Source: a virus. Taken from it: a DNA stretch of 22,215 nucleotides. Each line of letters starts with the position of its first letter. Position 1 is the stretch's first letter. Below are positions 13,612-20,457 of the stretch, one piece after another. Location of the stretch: positions 1 to 22,215 of the IMG/VR virus record IMGVR_UViG_3300035701_000325. One strand, 5' to 3'. The notes below the pieces were generated by a model. It searched no databases. It worked only from the letters and a program-made list of their open reading frames with translations, and had not been told where the DNA came from. The position numbers were made by a program, and so were the translations under genes.

Positions 13612-13821
13612 GTGAAACAAAAAAGCAATCACTTGGGCCGAAAGATAAAGAAAAGACGCATTGAGATGGGTTGGACCCAAGACCAGTTGGCTAAGGCCAG
13701 CGGATACAGCCGAGTTCATATCTCCCGCCTTGAAAATTCCAGGATAACAAATCCCGGGATTGAAACATTGCAGAAGATAAGTTATTGTTTAGGAATTAAG
13801 TTGGATTCATTATGTTCGTAA
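13612..13821 (+). CDS. XRE-family HTH regulator
   Basis: This 69-residue protein starts at GTG 13612, with an AAGGA site spanning the end of the preceding gene. It is almost exactly one XRE/HTH_3 domain: LGRKIKKRRIEMGWTQDQLAKASGYSRVHISRLENSRITNPGIETLQKISYCLGIKLDSL. The WTQDQLAKASG-x-S and HISRLENS elements are the turn and recognition helix. Such minimal regulators control lysogeny or accessory cassettes. It lacks any second domain, so it is not a full-length CI-type repressor with an autocleavage domain. Confidence 0.85.
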   Translation: MKQKSNHLGRKIKKRRIEMGWTQDQLAKASGYSRVHISRLENSRITNPGIETLQKISYCLGIKLDSLCS

Positions 13822-13842
13822 CATCCGTGTTACATAATAAAC

Positions 13843-13867
13843 GTTATGCGACGCAGATCGGCATAAC
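13843..13867. promoter_or_regulatory. Inverted repeat GTTATGC-N11-GCATAAC
   Basis: The 7-base arms are separated by 11 bases in a gap of about 80 bases after the XRE gene. A T-rich CTCTCTTTTTATC follows, so it could be a weak terminator hairpin as well as an operator. GTTATGCGA recurs at 14116-14124 and inverted at 9359-9367, the latter just before a TATAAT. Confidence 0.35.
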
Positions 13868-13902
13868 CCTCTCTTTTTATCATTAATTCGCCCTTCAGAG
13901 TT

Positions 13903-14076
13903 ATGACCATGACAAAACCGAGAAAAAAATCATTGGCAAGAGGACGCGACGCTGGCGCCCGTCGTAGGCTTTCCATAAGGGTAGCCGAATATGAACACGC
14001 TATTAATGACCCAGGCTTTAGAGCAAGGAAAGACAATACCGGCATGAATAAGCCCGGAAGCATGAAGAAGCATTAA
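13903..14076 (+). CDS. Small basic phage protein (57 aa)
   Basis: The ORF of 58 codons reads MTMTKPRKKSLARGRDAGAR, RRLSIRVAEYEHAINDPGF and RARKDNTGMNKPGSMKKH. The Arg-rich start, a helix with EYE-x-AI, and an NTG-x-x-x-PGS-x-KK ending look like real coding and resemble small basic phage proteins of unknown role. No strong Shine-Dalgarno is seen; a second ATG at 13909 is possible. It fills the space between the XRE gene and the Spo11-like gene. Confidence 0.55.
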   Translation: MTMTKPRKKSLARGRDAGARRRLSIRVAEYEHAINDPGFRARKDNTGMNKPGSMKKH

Positions 14077-14078
14077 CA

Positions 14079-14150
14079 ATGGCAAAGCAAATAGAGCAAG
14101 GTGACAATAAATCATGTTATGCGAAACGCCGCCAAGAAGGGATTGAATGA
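14079..14150 (+). CDS. Micro-ORF coupling into the Spo11-like gene (23 aa)
   Basis: The ORF reads MAKQIEQGDNKSCYAKRRQEGIE. It begins three bases after the previous stop and its TGA overlaps the next ATG (14147-14150). Both junctions look like translational re-initiation, so it may act mainly as a coupling leader. It has no ribosome-binding site of its own and no recognisable domain. Confidence 0.4.
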   Translation: MAKQIEQGDNKSCYAKRRQEGIE

Positions 14151-15031
14151 AAGAAACATTCACGGAAAAGAATTTCAGGTCGGAAAGCATCAGCTTAATC
14201 GCCAACTGCAATAAGGTCGTCGATGAATATTTAGAACAGAACTTGAGGCTTACACTCCGTCAACTTTATTACCAACTAGTTACGAAAAACATTATCAGGA
14301 ACGAGGAACGCAGTTATAAAAACCTGTCGAATCTCGTAAGCGATGCAAGGCTCGCCGGAATGATAGACTGGGACGCAATCGAGGACCGAATCCGGGTTCC
14401 GCGAATTCCTTCGGAGTGGTTGAACATTCAAGAACTCGTGGACTCGGCTCTTTATTCCTATCGACTGCCTAGGTGGGAGACCCAAGAGAATTATATCGAA
14501 TTATGGGTAGAGAAAGATGCTCTCGCCGGCGTCCTGCAGCCCTTGGCTCATCAATACCACGTCCCGATGATGGTAAATCGCGGATATTCTTCTCAGTCAG
14601 CCATGTATGAGGCTTCAAAGCGGTTCTTAAATAATTCGGAAAAGATAATGCTGGCGATCATTTATCTCGGAGATTTCGATCCGAGTGGCGAGGACATGGT
14701 TCGAGACATCGAAGACCGGATGAGGATCTTCGGTTGCGGAGATGAATTCGAGGTCAGGAAAATCGCTCTGACGCTTTCCCAAGTAAAGAAATATAACCCA
14801 CCGCCCAATCCCGCAAAGCATAGTGATCCACGGTCGAAGGAGTTTATCGCAAAATACGGAGCCTCTTCCTGGGAGGTTGATGCCATCAATCCAAAGGAAC
14901 TAAGTAGAATTATAAAAGAGGAAATCAAATCATACATTGACACAGACGCAATGGAGATCATCCTCACGAAAGAGGATGATGACAAGCAAAGGCTGACTAA
15001 GGCCGTGCAGAAAATCATGAGGAAAAGATGA
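14147..15031 (+). CDS. Stand-alone Spo11/Topo VI-A-like protein (mini-A type)
   Basis: The 294-residue protein shows the two domains of topoisomerase VI subunit A and Spo11. A winged-helix part has TLRQLYYQLV (Arg38, Tyr41/Tyr42), where the DNA-cleaving tyrosine lies in the family. A TOPRIM domain has ELWVEKDALAG (Glu122), GYSSQSAMYEA and IYLGDFDPSGEDM (Asp176, Asp178). The Glu plus D-x-D set is the metal-binding triad. Topo VI needs an ATPase B subunit, which is not in this window, so this is a lone A-like protein as known from mobile elements. It may nick, break or relax DNA during replication or recombination. It overlaps the next gene as ATGA. Confidence 0.75.
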   Translation: MKETFTEKNFRSESISLIANCNKVVDEYLEQNLRLTLRQLYYQLVTKNIIRNEERSYKNLSNLVSDARLAGMIDWDAIEDRIRVPRIPSEWLNIQELVDSALYSYRLPRWETQENYIELWVEKDALAGVLQPLAHQYHVPMMVNRGYSSQSAMYEASKRFLNNSEKIMLAIIYLGDFDPSGEDMVRDIEDRMRIFGCGDEFEVRKIALTLSQVKKYNPPPNPAKHSDPRSKEFIAKYGASSWEVDAINPKELSRIIKEEIKSYIDTDAMEIILTKEDDDKQRLTKAVQKIMRKR

Positions 15032-15231
15032 CTAATCACAACCGTAAAGCCGTCGTCGCGCAAAATGGCCGATACATCATCGTACTCGGCAACGACGGCA
15101 AAGAATGGAGGGTTTGTCCAGCCTCATTCTGCACCTGGGCCGCCAAAGATCCGCAGAAGAAAGAATTTGTTGGATTCGGCATGACCGTCTGGGAGGCAAT
15201 CAAAGAAGCTGAGGGGGCATTATCAAAATGA
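15028..15231 (+). CDS. Small hypothetical protein (67 aa)
   Basis: Coupled to the Spo11-like gene by an ATGA overlap (15028-15031), this 67-residue protein is probably a compact alpha/beta fold. NGRYIIVLGNDGKEWRVCPASFCTWAAKDPQKK forms two strands and a turn with two cysteines; GFGMTVWEAIKEAEGAL is a C-terminal helix. I do not recognise a family. Its stop overlaps the next start (15228-15231), so the genes form one translational chain. Confidence 0.65.
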   Translation: MTNHNRKAVVAQNGRYIIVLGNDGKEWRVCPASFCTWAAKDPQKKEFVGFGMTVWEAIKEAEGALSK

Positions 15232-15551
15232 AATACGACATACTTGTAAAGTTTAAGGGGAAAAAAGGTAGTGGGAAAGTGAATGCGGGATTGCTGATTC
15301 GTAGATTCTGTGCCGATTGTACTGGAAGTCCATTGGATACAACGCTTTGCACTATCCTTGGTTGCAAATTATGGCTCCTGCGCATTGGTCGTCTAGGCAC
15401 AAAAGCCTATAAAACGCGAACGGTGAGTGCTTTTTCGGGTAAAAGCCTCCCTTTGAAGGAGACCCTGGCACTTGGCCTTACCCTCGACGACTTTTTGCAT
15501 CCTACAGCGGACGCTATCAGTAAAACACAGCCTTTGGGACAAGAGGATTGA
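15228..15551 (+). CDS. Cysteine-motif protein, probable zinc binder (107 aa)
   Basis: The central part has RRFCADCTGSPLDTTLCTILGCKLWLLRIGRLG (from about residue 25). This C-x-x-C...C-x4-C-x-LW-x-x-R-x-G arrangement is common in small phage and prophage proteins and probably binds zinc. The remainder is basic and without recognised motifs. The ATG overlaps the previous TGA. No precise function is assigned. Its place in an early operon among other Cys-rich proteins suggests nucleic-acid or protein binding. Confidence 0.65.
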   Translation: MKYDILVKFKGKKGSGKVNAGLLIRRFCADCTGSPLDTTLCTILGCKLWLLRIGRLGTKAYKTRTVSAFSGKSLPLKETLALGLTLDDFLHPTADAISKTQPLGQED

Positions 15552-15552
15552 G

Positions 15553-15759
15553 ATGTGGTGCTGTAAATGCGATCGGGATCTTTCCGAATGTGTTTGCCCC
15601 GACATCAAAGAGAGGCTTAACTCTGCCGTTGTAGCCAGGACTTTTGCTTATCGGAAGTGCGTGAAGTGCGGGGAACATTATTCACGATGTAAATGTGAAC
15701 AGCCCGAATGGAACATAGAGGGCGCAGGGAAACTGCCCGGGGAAGAAGAAAAAAATTGA
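15553..15759 (+). CDS. Duplicated zinc-knuckle protein (68 aa)
   Basis: The start is the ATG at 15553, with GAGGA six bases ahead; the longer frame from 15472 overlaps the preceding gene. The 68-residue protein has two similar knuckles: WCCKCDRDLSECVCPD and KCVKCGEHYSRCKCEQPEW, each C-x-x-C-x6-C-x-C. The repeat suggests an internal duplication and two zinc sites. The protein ends in an acidic tail (GKLPGEEEKN). Family unknown. Confidence 0.65.
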   Translation: MWCCKCDRDLSECVCPDIKERLNSAVVARTFAYRKCVKCGEHYSRCKCEQPEWNIEGAGKLPGEEEKN

Positions 15760-15779
15760 CAATAAAACAGGAGGACAAA

Positions 15780-16115
15780 GTGAACGAAACAACGGGAACA
15801 GAAACCCGGAGAATTCTGTCAGGAGAAATCAAGGACAAGTTGGATGACGTCAAAAAACTCTCTTTCTGCATCCTTGATCAATCGCAGGGTATCCGTGATT
15901 TTTTCTTAGGGGAACCACCCAAGATCGCCGCAAAGGATTCGCGCCCGAGAGACGGCGGAGGCTATTTTGGTCAGATCAAAAATGATCTTGACGACGTTTA
16001 CGGCTATCTCAGAGGGGCGATGGATGTCTTAATCGTCGTTGGCAAAGAGATTGGCGTGGACATTGATAGGTCGAAGATTTCAGAACGCCTGGAACCGAGA
16101 ACTAAATCTTTATAA
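15780..16115 (+). CDS. Hypothetical protein (111 aa)
   Basis: I choose the GTG at 15780, which has the perfect AGGAGGA site five bases ahead, over the longer frame from 15708 that overlaps the zinc-knuckle gene. The protein is helical and amphipathic: GEIKDKLDDVKKLSFCILDQSQGIRDFFLG and a similar GQIKNDLDDVYGYLRGAMDVLIVVGKEIG. These two share the I-K-x-x-LDDV pattern, so it may be an internal duplication. No family is recognised. Confidence 0.65.
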   Translation: MNETTGTETRRILSGEIKDKLDDVKKLSFCILDQSQGIRDFFLGEPPKIAAKDSRPRDGGGYFGQIKNDLDDVYGYLRGAMDVLIVVGKEIGVDIDRSKISERLEPRTKSL

Positions 16116-16125
16116 CGAAGATAAA

Positions 16126-16356
16126 ATGAGCGTTTATACTGACAGCGTACACTTGACGGCTGACTCGATGGACGAACTCCATGAGTTTGCTAAAAAAATG
16201 CACTTTCCTAGATCATGGTTCCAACATAAAAAGCGTGAGCACCCTCACTACGATTTGACGACAAGATCAGCATTTTTAAGAGCCGTAAAATACGGAGCTG
16301 AAGTAGTAAGTTCAGAACGATTGATTAGGATAATGCGGAGATCGGGAAATGAGTGA
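16126..16356 (+). CDS. DUF4031 domain protein
   Basis: From the ATG at 16126 (the frame's earlier Met at 16039 lies in the preceding gene), the 76-residue protein matches DUF4031. It has an initial VYTDSVHLTADSMDELHEFAKKMHFPRSWFQHKK, then HPHYDLTTRSAFLRAVKYGAEVV. The HL-x-ADS-x-x-ELH-x-FA, W-FQ, HYDLT and AV-x-x-GA elements are all present. The family is frequent in phages and has no established function. The last 8 bases overlap the next gene. Confidence 0.85.
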   Translation: MSVYTDSVHLTADSMDELHEFAKKMHFPRSWFQHKKREHPHYDLTTRSAFLRAVKYGAEVVSSERLIRIMRRSGNE

Positions 16357-16585
16357 ACTCACGTCATGCAACTTTTGTAAGCTTAACCGTATTCGCCGTG
16401 ACGCAAAAGCGAAAGGATTGAAGGTAACGGTCCTCAATGATGCGAGATGGGGCATGGGCGGGTCCAATGTCTATGTTCACCCGAAGGAAATAAAGATCGA
16501 GAAGTTGAGCGGCGGAGAGAACGGTCCCCGGTCAGAATTCCGATTTTCTTGGATGATGGAAATCCCGAACGGTTGTCGGTGCTAA
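16349..16585 (+). CDS. Small hypothetical protein with C-x-x-C (78 aa)
   Basis: The 78-residue protein begins SCNFCKLNRIRRDAKAKGLKVTVL, in which the C-x-x-C is followed by a basic helix, and ends in NGCRC. Cysteines at both ends could form one zinc site. The middle (GGSNVYVHPKEIKIEKLSGGENGPRSEFRFSWMMEIPNGC) alternates strands and loops. It overlaps the DUF4031 gene by 8 bases. The recombinase gene follows 21 bases later. Family unknown. Confidence 0.65.
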   Translation: MSELTSCNFCKLNRIRRDAKAKGLKVTVLNDARWGMGGSNVYVHPKEIKIEKLSGGENGPRSEFRFSWMMEIPNGCRC

Positions 16586-16606
16586 GGAAAATAAGGGAGG
16601 CATAAA

Positions 16607-17620
16607 ATGAATAAAAAAACCACAACAGCAATTGTCCCGCGAAGAGAGACGGAATCCCTTGTCCCAGATGCGAAGAATTTGTCGGACATCTCTAGGATTC
16701 TACTCGACTCAGGTATGTGGCCGAAACTGAAAGCAAACGGGGTCCCTGGGGTATTCGCCGTCATCGAGTATGGCCGGGAACTCGGAATCCCGCCAGTGGC
16801 CGCACTCAACACAATAGTGATTGTGAACGGGCGACTGACGATGGAGGCCAAGGCCATGCTTGCGGTGGCTAACCAAAGGGCTGGTGTGACCTGGGGTGTC
16901 GAATCCACAAACAAGGGTTGCACCATCACCTTCTCGCGGCCAGGATTCCAGCCGTTGAAATCAACATTTGATGAACTGGATGCTAAGGCGGCAGGACTTT
17001 CTGGAAAAGACAACTGGAAAGCTTATCCAAAGGATATGTACTTCGCTCGGGCGGCTGCTCGGGGAATCCGGCAGATAGCACCTGACGCAGTTCTGGGTCT
17101 CTACCTCCCTGAGGAAGTGCAAGACTTCATCATGCCGGCGGCAGGCGACATTGTAGAAGTGAGACCTGAACCTGAACCAGAAACAGAAAAGAAAAAAGAG
17201 CCGGAAAAGGAAACCCCAGCCAAGACAGTGGCCGAGACAAAGCCAACTACGAAACCTACGCCAGAGCCGAAACCTGAGACCAAGACTAAACCTACCGAGC
17301 AAGCGAAGCCACCGACCACGCCCGTTAAGGACGACAAGGAAAGAGTGATCGAAAACATTAAGGGGATAATCGCCTTAAAAACATTCGACCCGAAGCATTT
17401 CAAAATATTTCTCTACGATTTCGCCAAGGATCACAAGGTCAAGTTCGTCGAGAACAACCAATTCAAAAACCTGTCTTTCCACGAGGGCGATTACAACGAC
17501 CTTAAAAAGCTTCTCGTTCACTTCGATTACATGGCAGCTAAATATCTGGAGTGGGAAAAGGCTTATCAGCCTCAGCCGGAAGAAGGCGGCGGCACGGGAG
17601 AAGAGGAACCCCCTTTTTAA
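16607..17620 (+). CDS. recT: RecT-like single-strand annealing protein with SSB-like tail
   Basis: Residues about 15-170 match the RecT-superfamily core: LSDISRILLDSGMWPKLKANGVPGVFAVIEYGRELGIPPVAALNTIVIVNGRLTMEAKAMLAVA. The closing part is KDMYFARAAARGIRQIAPDAVLGLY. These proteins anneal single strands, often with an exonuclease, here the next gene. About 75 residues of Pro/Lys/Glu linker follow, then a charged C-terminal domain. The last residues, GTGEEEPPF, mimic the acidic tip of SSB proteins. A GGGAGG site precedes the ATG, and the gene lies 12 bases before the nuclease. The 337-residue length exceeds that of usual RecT because of the linker. Confidence 0.75.
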   Translation: MNKKTTTAIVPRRETESLVPDAKNLSDISRILLDSGMWPKLKANGVPGVFAVIEYGRELGIPPVAALNTIVIVNGRLTMEAKAMLAVANQRAGVTWGVESTNKGCTITFSRPGFQPLKSTFDELDAKAAGLSGKDNWKAYPKDMYFARAAARGIRQIAPDAVLGLYLPEEVQDFIMPAAGDIVEVRPEPEPETEKKKEPEKETPAKTVAETKPTTKPTPEPKPETKTKPTEQAKPPTTPVKDDKERVIENIKGIIALKTFDPKHFKIFLYDFAKDHKVKFVENNQFKNLSFHEGDYNDLKKLLVHFDYMAAKYLEWEKAYQPQPEEGGGTGEEEPPF

Positions 17621-17632
17621 GGAGGCAACAAG

Positions 17633-18631
17633 ATGATTAGCGAAAAAATATCGGGTCTACTGGAAGAATCCCGGGTGCGCCAAGAAAAAGAAGATTCGGA
17701 AGCTAGAAAGAAGGATGTCGGCGATTTTACGGGAGCTTCCCAACTCGGGTGGGTTTCAGACTGTCCTCGAAGACTTTGCTTAATGCGACTTTGTCCCGAG
17801 AAAGCAAAGGACAGGGACGAAAAGATGAAAACCCGACTGCAGGAGGGGAAGAAACAAGAGAGAATAATTAGGGCCGATCTTGCCATGGCTGGCGTAGAAC
17901 TCGTTCATCCTGGACGCTTAGAGTGGCCGGCGGTTCAACTTTCAGGCGAACTCGATGACCTTATCGTAGTGGACGGCGAGAAATACCCGATCGATTACAA
18001 AACGTGCTCCTCAGCGATGTTTAGCAAGATTTCAAGAGCCCAATCAAAAGAGGACCTTATCAGATCGCCGTTTATCTGGCTGAGGCACTACCCCGCCCAG
18101 CTCCAAGCCTACATGCTGATGACGCAAAAAAGGCTCTCTGCCCTGTTGTTCAAAGACAAGGAAGGCGGAGCGATGCGCCTCATGGATATCGAACTCGACT
18201 TTGCCTACGCGTCCAGTCTTCTTGACGGTCTTCGTTATGTCAACGAGTGTGTGGCGAAAGAAGACCCGCCGAAAGCGGAGAAGAAAGAAGTCTGTGAAGG
18301 TTGCGGTTTCAATGATTTTGATTTTCCGGAACAAGAAAAGTTGTCCGGTGAAATTGAGACAGTCAGCGATGAAACGTGGCTTTTAAAACTTAAAGACTAT
18401 CAGGGGTTTGTAGATTCCGGGGTTGCAAAATCCGCAAAAGAATTCGAGAAGTTGGAAAAGGAAATCAAGGAAGAATTCAGGGGTCGAAGGGCATACGTCG
18501 GATCACATCTTATCGAGTCCAAGTCCTACTTCACTACGTTCTTAGATGTTCCCGAGGAAGAGAAGGCAAAATATCAAAAGCAGAGAGAGCAGTTCCGCAC
18601 AAGTATCAAGGTGATCTTCGCTAAACTTTGA
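17633..18631 (+). CDS. PD-(D/E)XK exonuclease, RecB/Cas4-like
   Basis: The 332-residue protein has the nuclease core GELDDLIVVDGEKYPIDYKT (Asp108, Asp121, Lys123) and a later AQLQAY (Gln156-Gln158) helix, the usual RecB-family order. Cysteines Cys44, Cys49 and Cys54 lie upstream; Cys206, Cys221 and Cys224 lie downstream. A Cas4/AddB-like iron-sulfur cluster is possible, though the spacing is not canonical. With the RecT-like protein in front it forms the usual phage recombination pair: exonuclease plus annealing protein. A GGAGG site precedes the ATG. The C-terminal 100 residues are helical. Confidence 0.8.
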   Translation: MISEKISGLLEESRVRQEKEDSEARKKDVGDFTGASQLGWVSDCPRRLCLMRLCPEKAKDRDEKMKTRLQEGKKQERIIRADLAMAGVELVHPGRLEWPAVQLSGELDDLIVVDGEKYPIDYKTCSSAMFSKISRAQSKEDLIRSPFIWLRHYPAQLQAYMLMTQKRLSALLFKDKEGGAMRLMDIELDFAYASSLLDGLRYVNECVAKEDPPKAEKKEVCEGCGFNDFDFPEQEKLSGEIETVSDETWLLKLKDYQGFVDSGVAKSAKEFEKLEKEIKEEFRGRRAYVGSHLIESKSYFTTFLDVPEEEKAKYQKQREQFRTSIKVIFAKL

Positions 18632-18649
18632 AGAAAGGAAGAGAACAAA

Positions 18650-19156
18650 ATGATGCGAAACGAAAACTATAAGCGTACGCCTGAATATCGTACGAATATG
18701 TCGGCGGCGATGAAAGGTCGTTTAATAACTCCAGAAGCTCGTGCGAAAATATCGGCGGCAAAGAAAGGCGTAAAGCCTACTTTGGAATCCCGCGCAAAGA
18801 TGGCGGCGGCCCATCGAGGCATAAAACTTAGTTTGGAAACCCGCGCAAAGTTGAGTCGTTCCCGCAAAGGGGTGAAAAATGGTAACTGGAAGGGCGGTCG
18901 GAGCCTTGCTGGTCCTGGATACATTTTGGTTCTGCGCCCAGACCACCCATTCGCCAGTTGTCATGGTTATGTCATGGAACATCGGTTGGTCATGGAGGCC
19001 CATATCGGACGCGTTCTTTTATCTACCGAGGTCGTCCATCATATTAACGGAGACATCAAAGACAACCGCATCGAAAACCTGATGCTGTTTTCTTCCAGTG
19101 GGAAACACTTGAACTATCACGCCGACGAAAGAAAAAAGGGAGGACTTCGTGAGTGA
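18650..19156 (+). CDS. HNH endonuclease with NUMOD3 repeats
   Basis: The 168-residue protein has four tandem repeats of about 16 residues (TPEYRTNMSAAMKGR, TPEARAKISAAKKGV, TLESRAKMAAAHRGI, SLETRAKLSRSRKGV). These are NUMOD3-type DNA-binding modules. An HNH domain follows (GYVMEHRLVMEAHIGR, then EVVHHINGDIKDNRIENLMLF) with the HH, N and ENL elements. It is a free-standing homing-type endonuclease between the exonuclease and the SSB genes. The ribosome-binding site is AAGGAAGAG. The last 8 bases overlap the SSB start, whose ribosome site lies in this gene, so the insertion is neatly integrated. Confidence 0.88.
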   Translation: MMRNENYKRTPEYRTNMSAAMKGRLITPEARAKISAAKKGVKPTLESRAKMAAAHRGIKLSLETRAKLSRSRKGVKNGNWKGGRSLAGPGYILVLRPDHPFASCHGYVMEHRLVMEAHIGRVLLSTEVVHHINGDIKDNRIENLMLFSSSGKHLNYHADERKKGGLRE

Positions 19157-19586
19157 CTACGGCAGTTTCAATAAGACTTTATTAGTGGGACGTATTGCGG
19201 GAGAAGTGAAAGCCAAAGATTCAAAAAAAGGCACCCCCGTCGCAACGTTCTCGGTGGCAACGAATGAGATCTATCTCAACGAGACTAAGCCAAGGCCGTC
19301 TTTCCATCGGGTCGTTTGCTTTGGAAAAAAGGCAGACCTAATGGTCGAATATGGAGAGAAGGGGCGGCTCGTTTGTGTCGAAGGGAAGCGCCACGAAAGC
19401 AACTGGCAAGACGAACAAGGACAAATGCACACCCTTGTTGAGGTTGCCGCCGAGCAAGTGATCTTTCTTACGGCCAAAGAAAAGAAAGAAGAAGAACCCC
19501 AAGAAAAAGAGTCTGGCCCGGTGGAAGAAGAGGCTGAACCCTTTGAGGAAACCGGACGGCAACCTGGGGAAGACGATCCGTTTTAG
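19149..19586 (+). CDS. ssb: Single-stranded DNA-binding protein
   Basis: The 145-residue protein has the OB fold of bacterial SSB: FNKTLLVGRIAGEVKAKDSKKGTPVATFSVATNE, then FHRVVCFGKKADLMVEYGEKGRLVCVEGKRHESNW. The acidic C-terminal tail ends in GEDDPF, the usual hook for partner proteins. The start is GTG at 19149 with GGGAGGA ahead, overlapping the HNH gene by 8 bases. It protects single-stranded DNA during phage replication. The likely replication initiator follows after 13 bases. Confidence 0.92.
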   Translation: MSDYGSFNKTLLVGRIAGEVKAKDSKKGTPVATFSVATNEIYLNETKPRPSFHRVVCFGKKADLMVEYGEKGRLVCVEGKRHESNWQDEQGQMHTLVEVAAEQVIFLTAKEKKEEEPQEKESGPVEEEAEPFEETGRQPGEDDPF

Positions 19587-19599
19587 ACTCGGTTGTGTT

Positions 19600-20457
19600 A
19601 TGGCAAGCGGTAGAATGTTGAAAAAGAACGTCTCTACATCAAAGAAACTATCCTCCCTAAAGTCTGATTCATCTAGGTTGGTCTGGACATGGCTTCTTGC
19701 TCATTTAGATGTCGCGGGCAGGTTCTCAGGGGAACCAGATGTTGTTAAAGGGAGTGTTGTCCCTAGATTGAAACACCTCTCAGAAAAAAGGGTTGAGGAG
19801 ATCTTAAAAGAGCTTAATGATGCAAGTTTAATTAGGATTTATAGGGTCGATGGTGAAAAATATTTGGAATTAACTCGTTTTGAGGACTTCCAAAATCTTC
19901 GCGTTGACCGAGAGGGGGAATCAAAAATACCGGAACCGATAGATAATAAAGAAGATAGGGATAATAAATCCGGGAGTAGTCCGGGAGTAGTCCGGGAGTC
20001 CTCCACGGCCCTTAGAGATAGAGATAAAGATAAAGATAAATTAAAGGAAGATAAGAGTCTGAGAGAAGAAACCATTAACAATGCCACTGCTAGTATATTC
20101 GATAAATGGAATTCCTTTGCAGAAGGTCATGGACTAACCAAAATAACCGGAATAGAAAAAGGATCGGCAAGGGAAGTTCATCTGCTAACACTTGCGAAAA
20201 AGAAAGAATTCAATTTCGATTCCCTTTTGGAAATCATAGGAAAGTCCCCCTTTCTTTTAGGACAAATAGATTCGAAGATGGGATCAGCACGATTCTTTGT
20301 GACATTCGATTGGATCATAAATAAAACGAACTATCAGAAAATAGTTGAGGGCAACTATCTTGAGCGAACCCCGACCCCGAAAGAAGATAAATTCCTTAAA
20401 TACATGAAGGAACAAGACGAGTTAAAGAAAAAGGCTCTAGGAAATGACCGTGAATAA
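19600..20457 (+). CDS. Winged-helix replication initiator / DnaD-like protein
   Basis: The start is the ATG at 19600; MASGRMLKKNVSTSKKLSSLKSDSSRLVWTWLLAHLD matches the opening of a known phage replication protein family. The longer frame from 19543 lies inside ssb. This 285-residue protein has an N-terminal winged helix (up to about residue 115). A low-complexity linker follows (PGVVRESSTALRDRDKDKDKLKEDK), then a C-terminal domain (FDKWNSFAEGHG... GSARFFVTFDWIINKTNYQKIVEGNY) like those of phage replisome organisers. The linker DNA contains three 11-bp repeats. It overlaps the next gene by 14 bases. By analogy with lambda O it should recognise the phage origin and recruit the loader. Confidence 0.72.
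   Translation: MASGRMLKKNVSTSKKLSSLKSDSSRLVWTWLLAHLDVAGRFSGEPDVVKGSVVPRLKHLSEKRVEEILKELNDASLIRIYRVDGEKYLELTRFEDFQNLRVDREGESKIPEPIDNKEDRDNKSGSSPGVVRESSTALRDRDKDKDKLKEDKSLREETINNATASIFDKWNSFAEGHGLTKITGIEKGSAREVHLLTLAKKKEFNFDSLLEIIGKSPFLLGQIDSKMGSARFFVTFDWIINKTNYQKIVEGNYLERTPTPKEDKFLKYMKEQDELKKKALGNDRE
19970..20045 (+). repeat. Three 11-bp direct repeats and an adjoining A+T-rich purine tract: candidate origin
   Basis: CCGGGAGTAGT occurs twice exactly (19970-19980, 19981-19991), followed by CCGGGAGTCC (19992-20001). Just downstream lies a purine and A+T-rich tract (about 20012-20045, GATAAAGATAAA-like). This resembles the lambda origin, where iterons and an A+T-rich stretch lie inside the O gene. 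It is inside the coding linker of the initiator. Confidence 0.5.

Noticed and set aside
15756-15783. TTGACA before the GTG at 15780
   Set aside because: No -10 box at any acceptable spacing; it lies at the end of a coding region.
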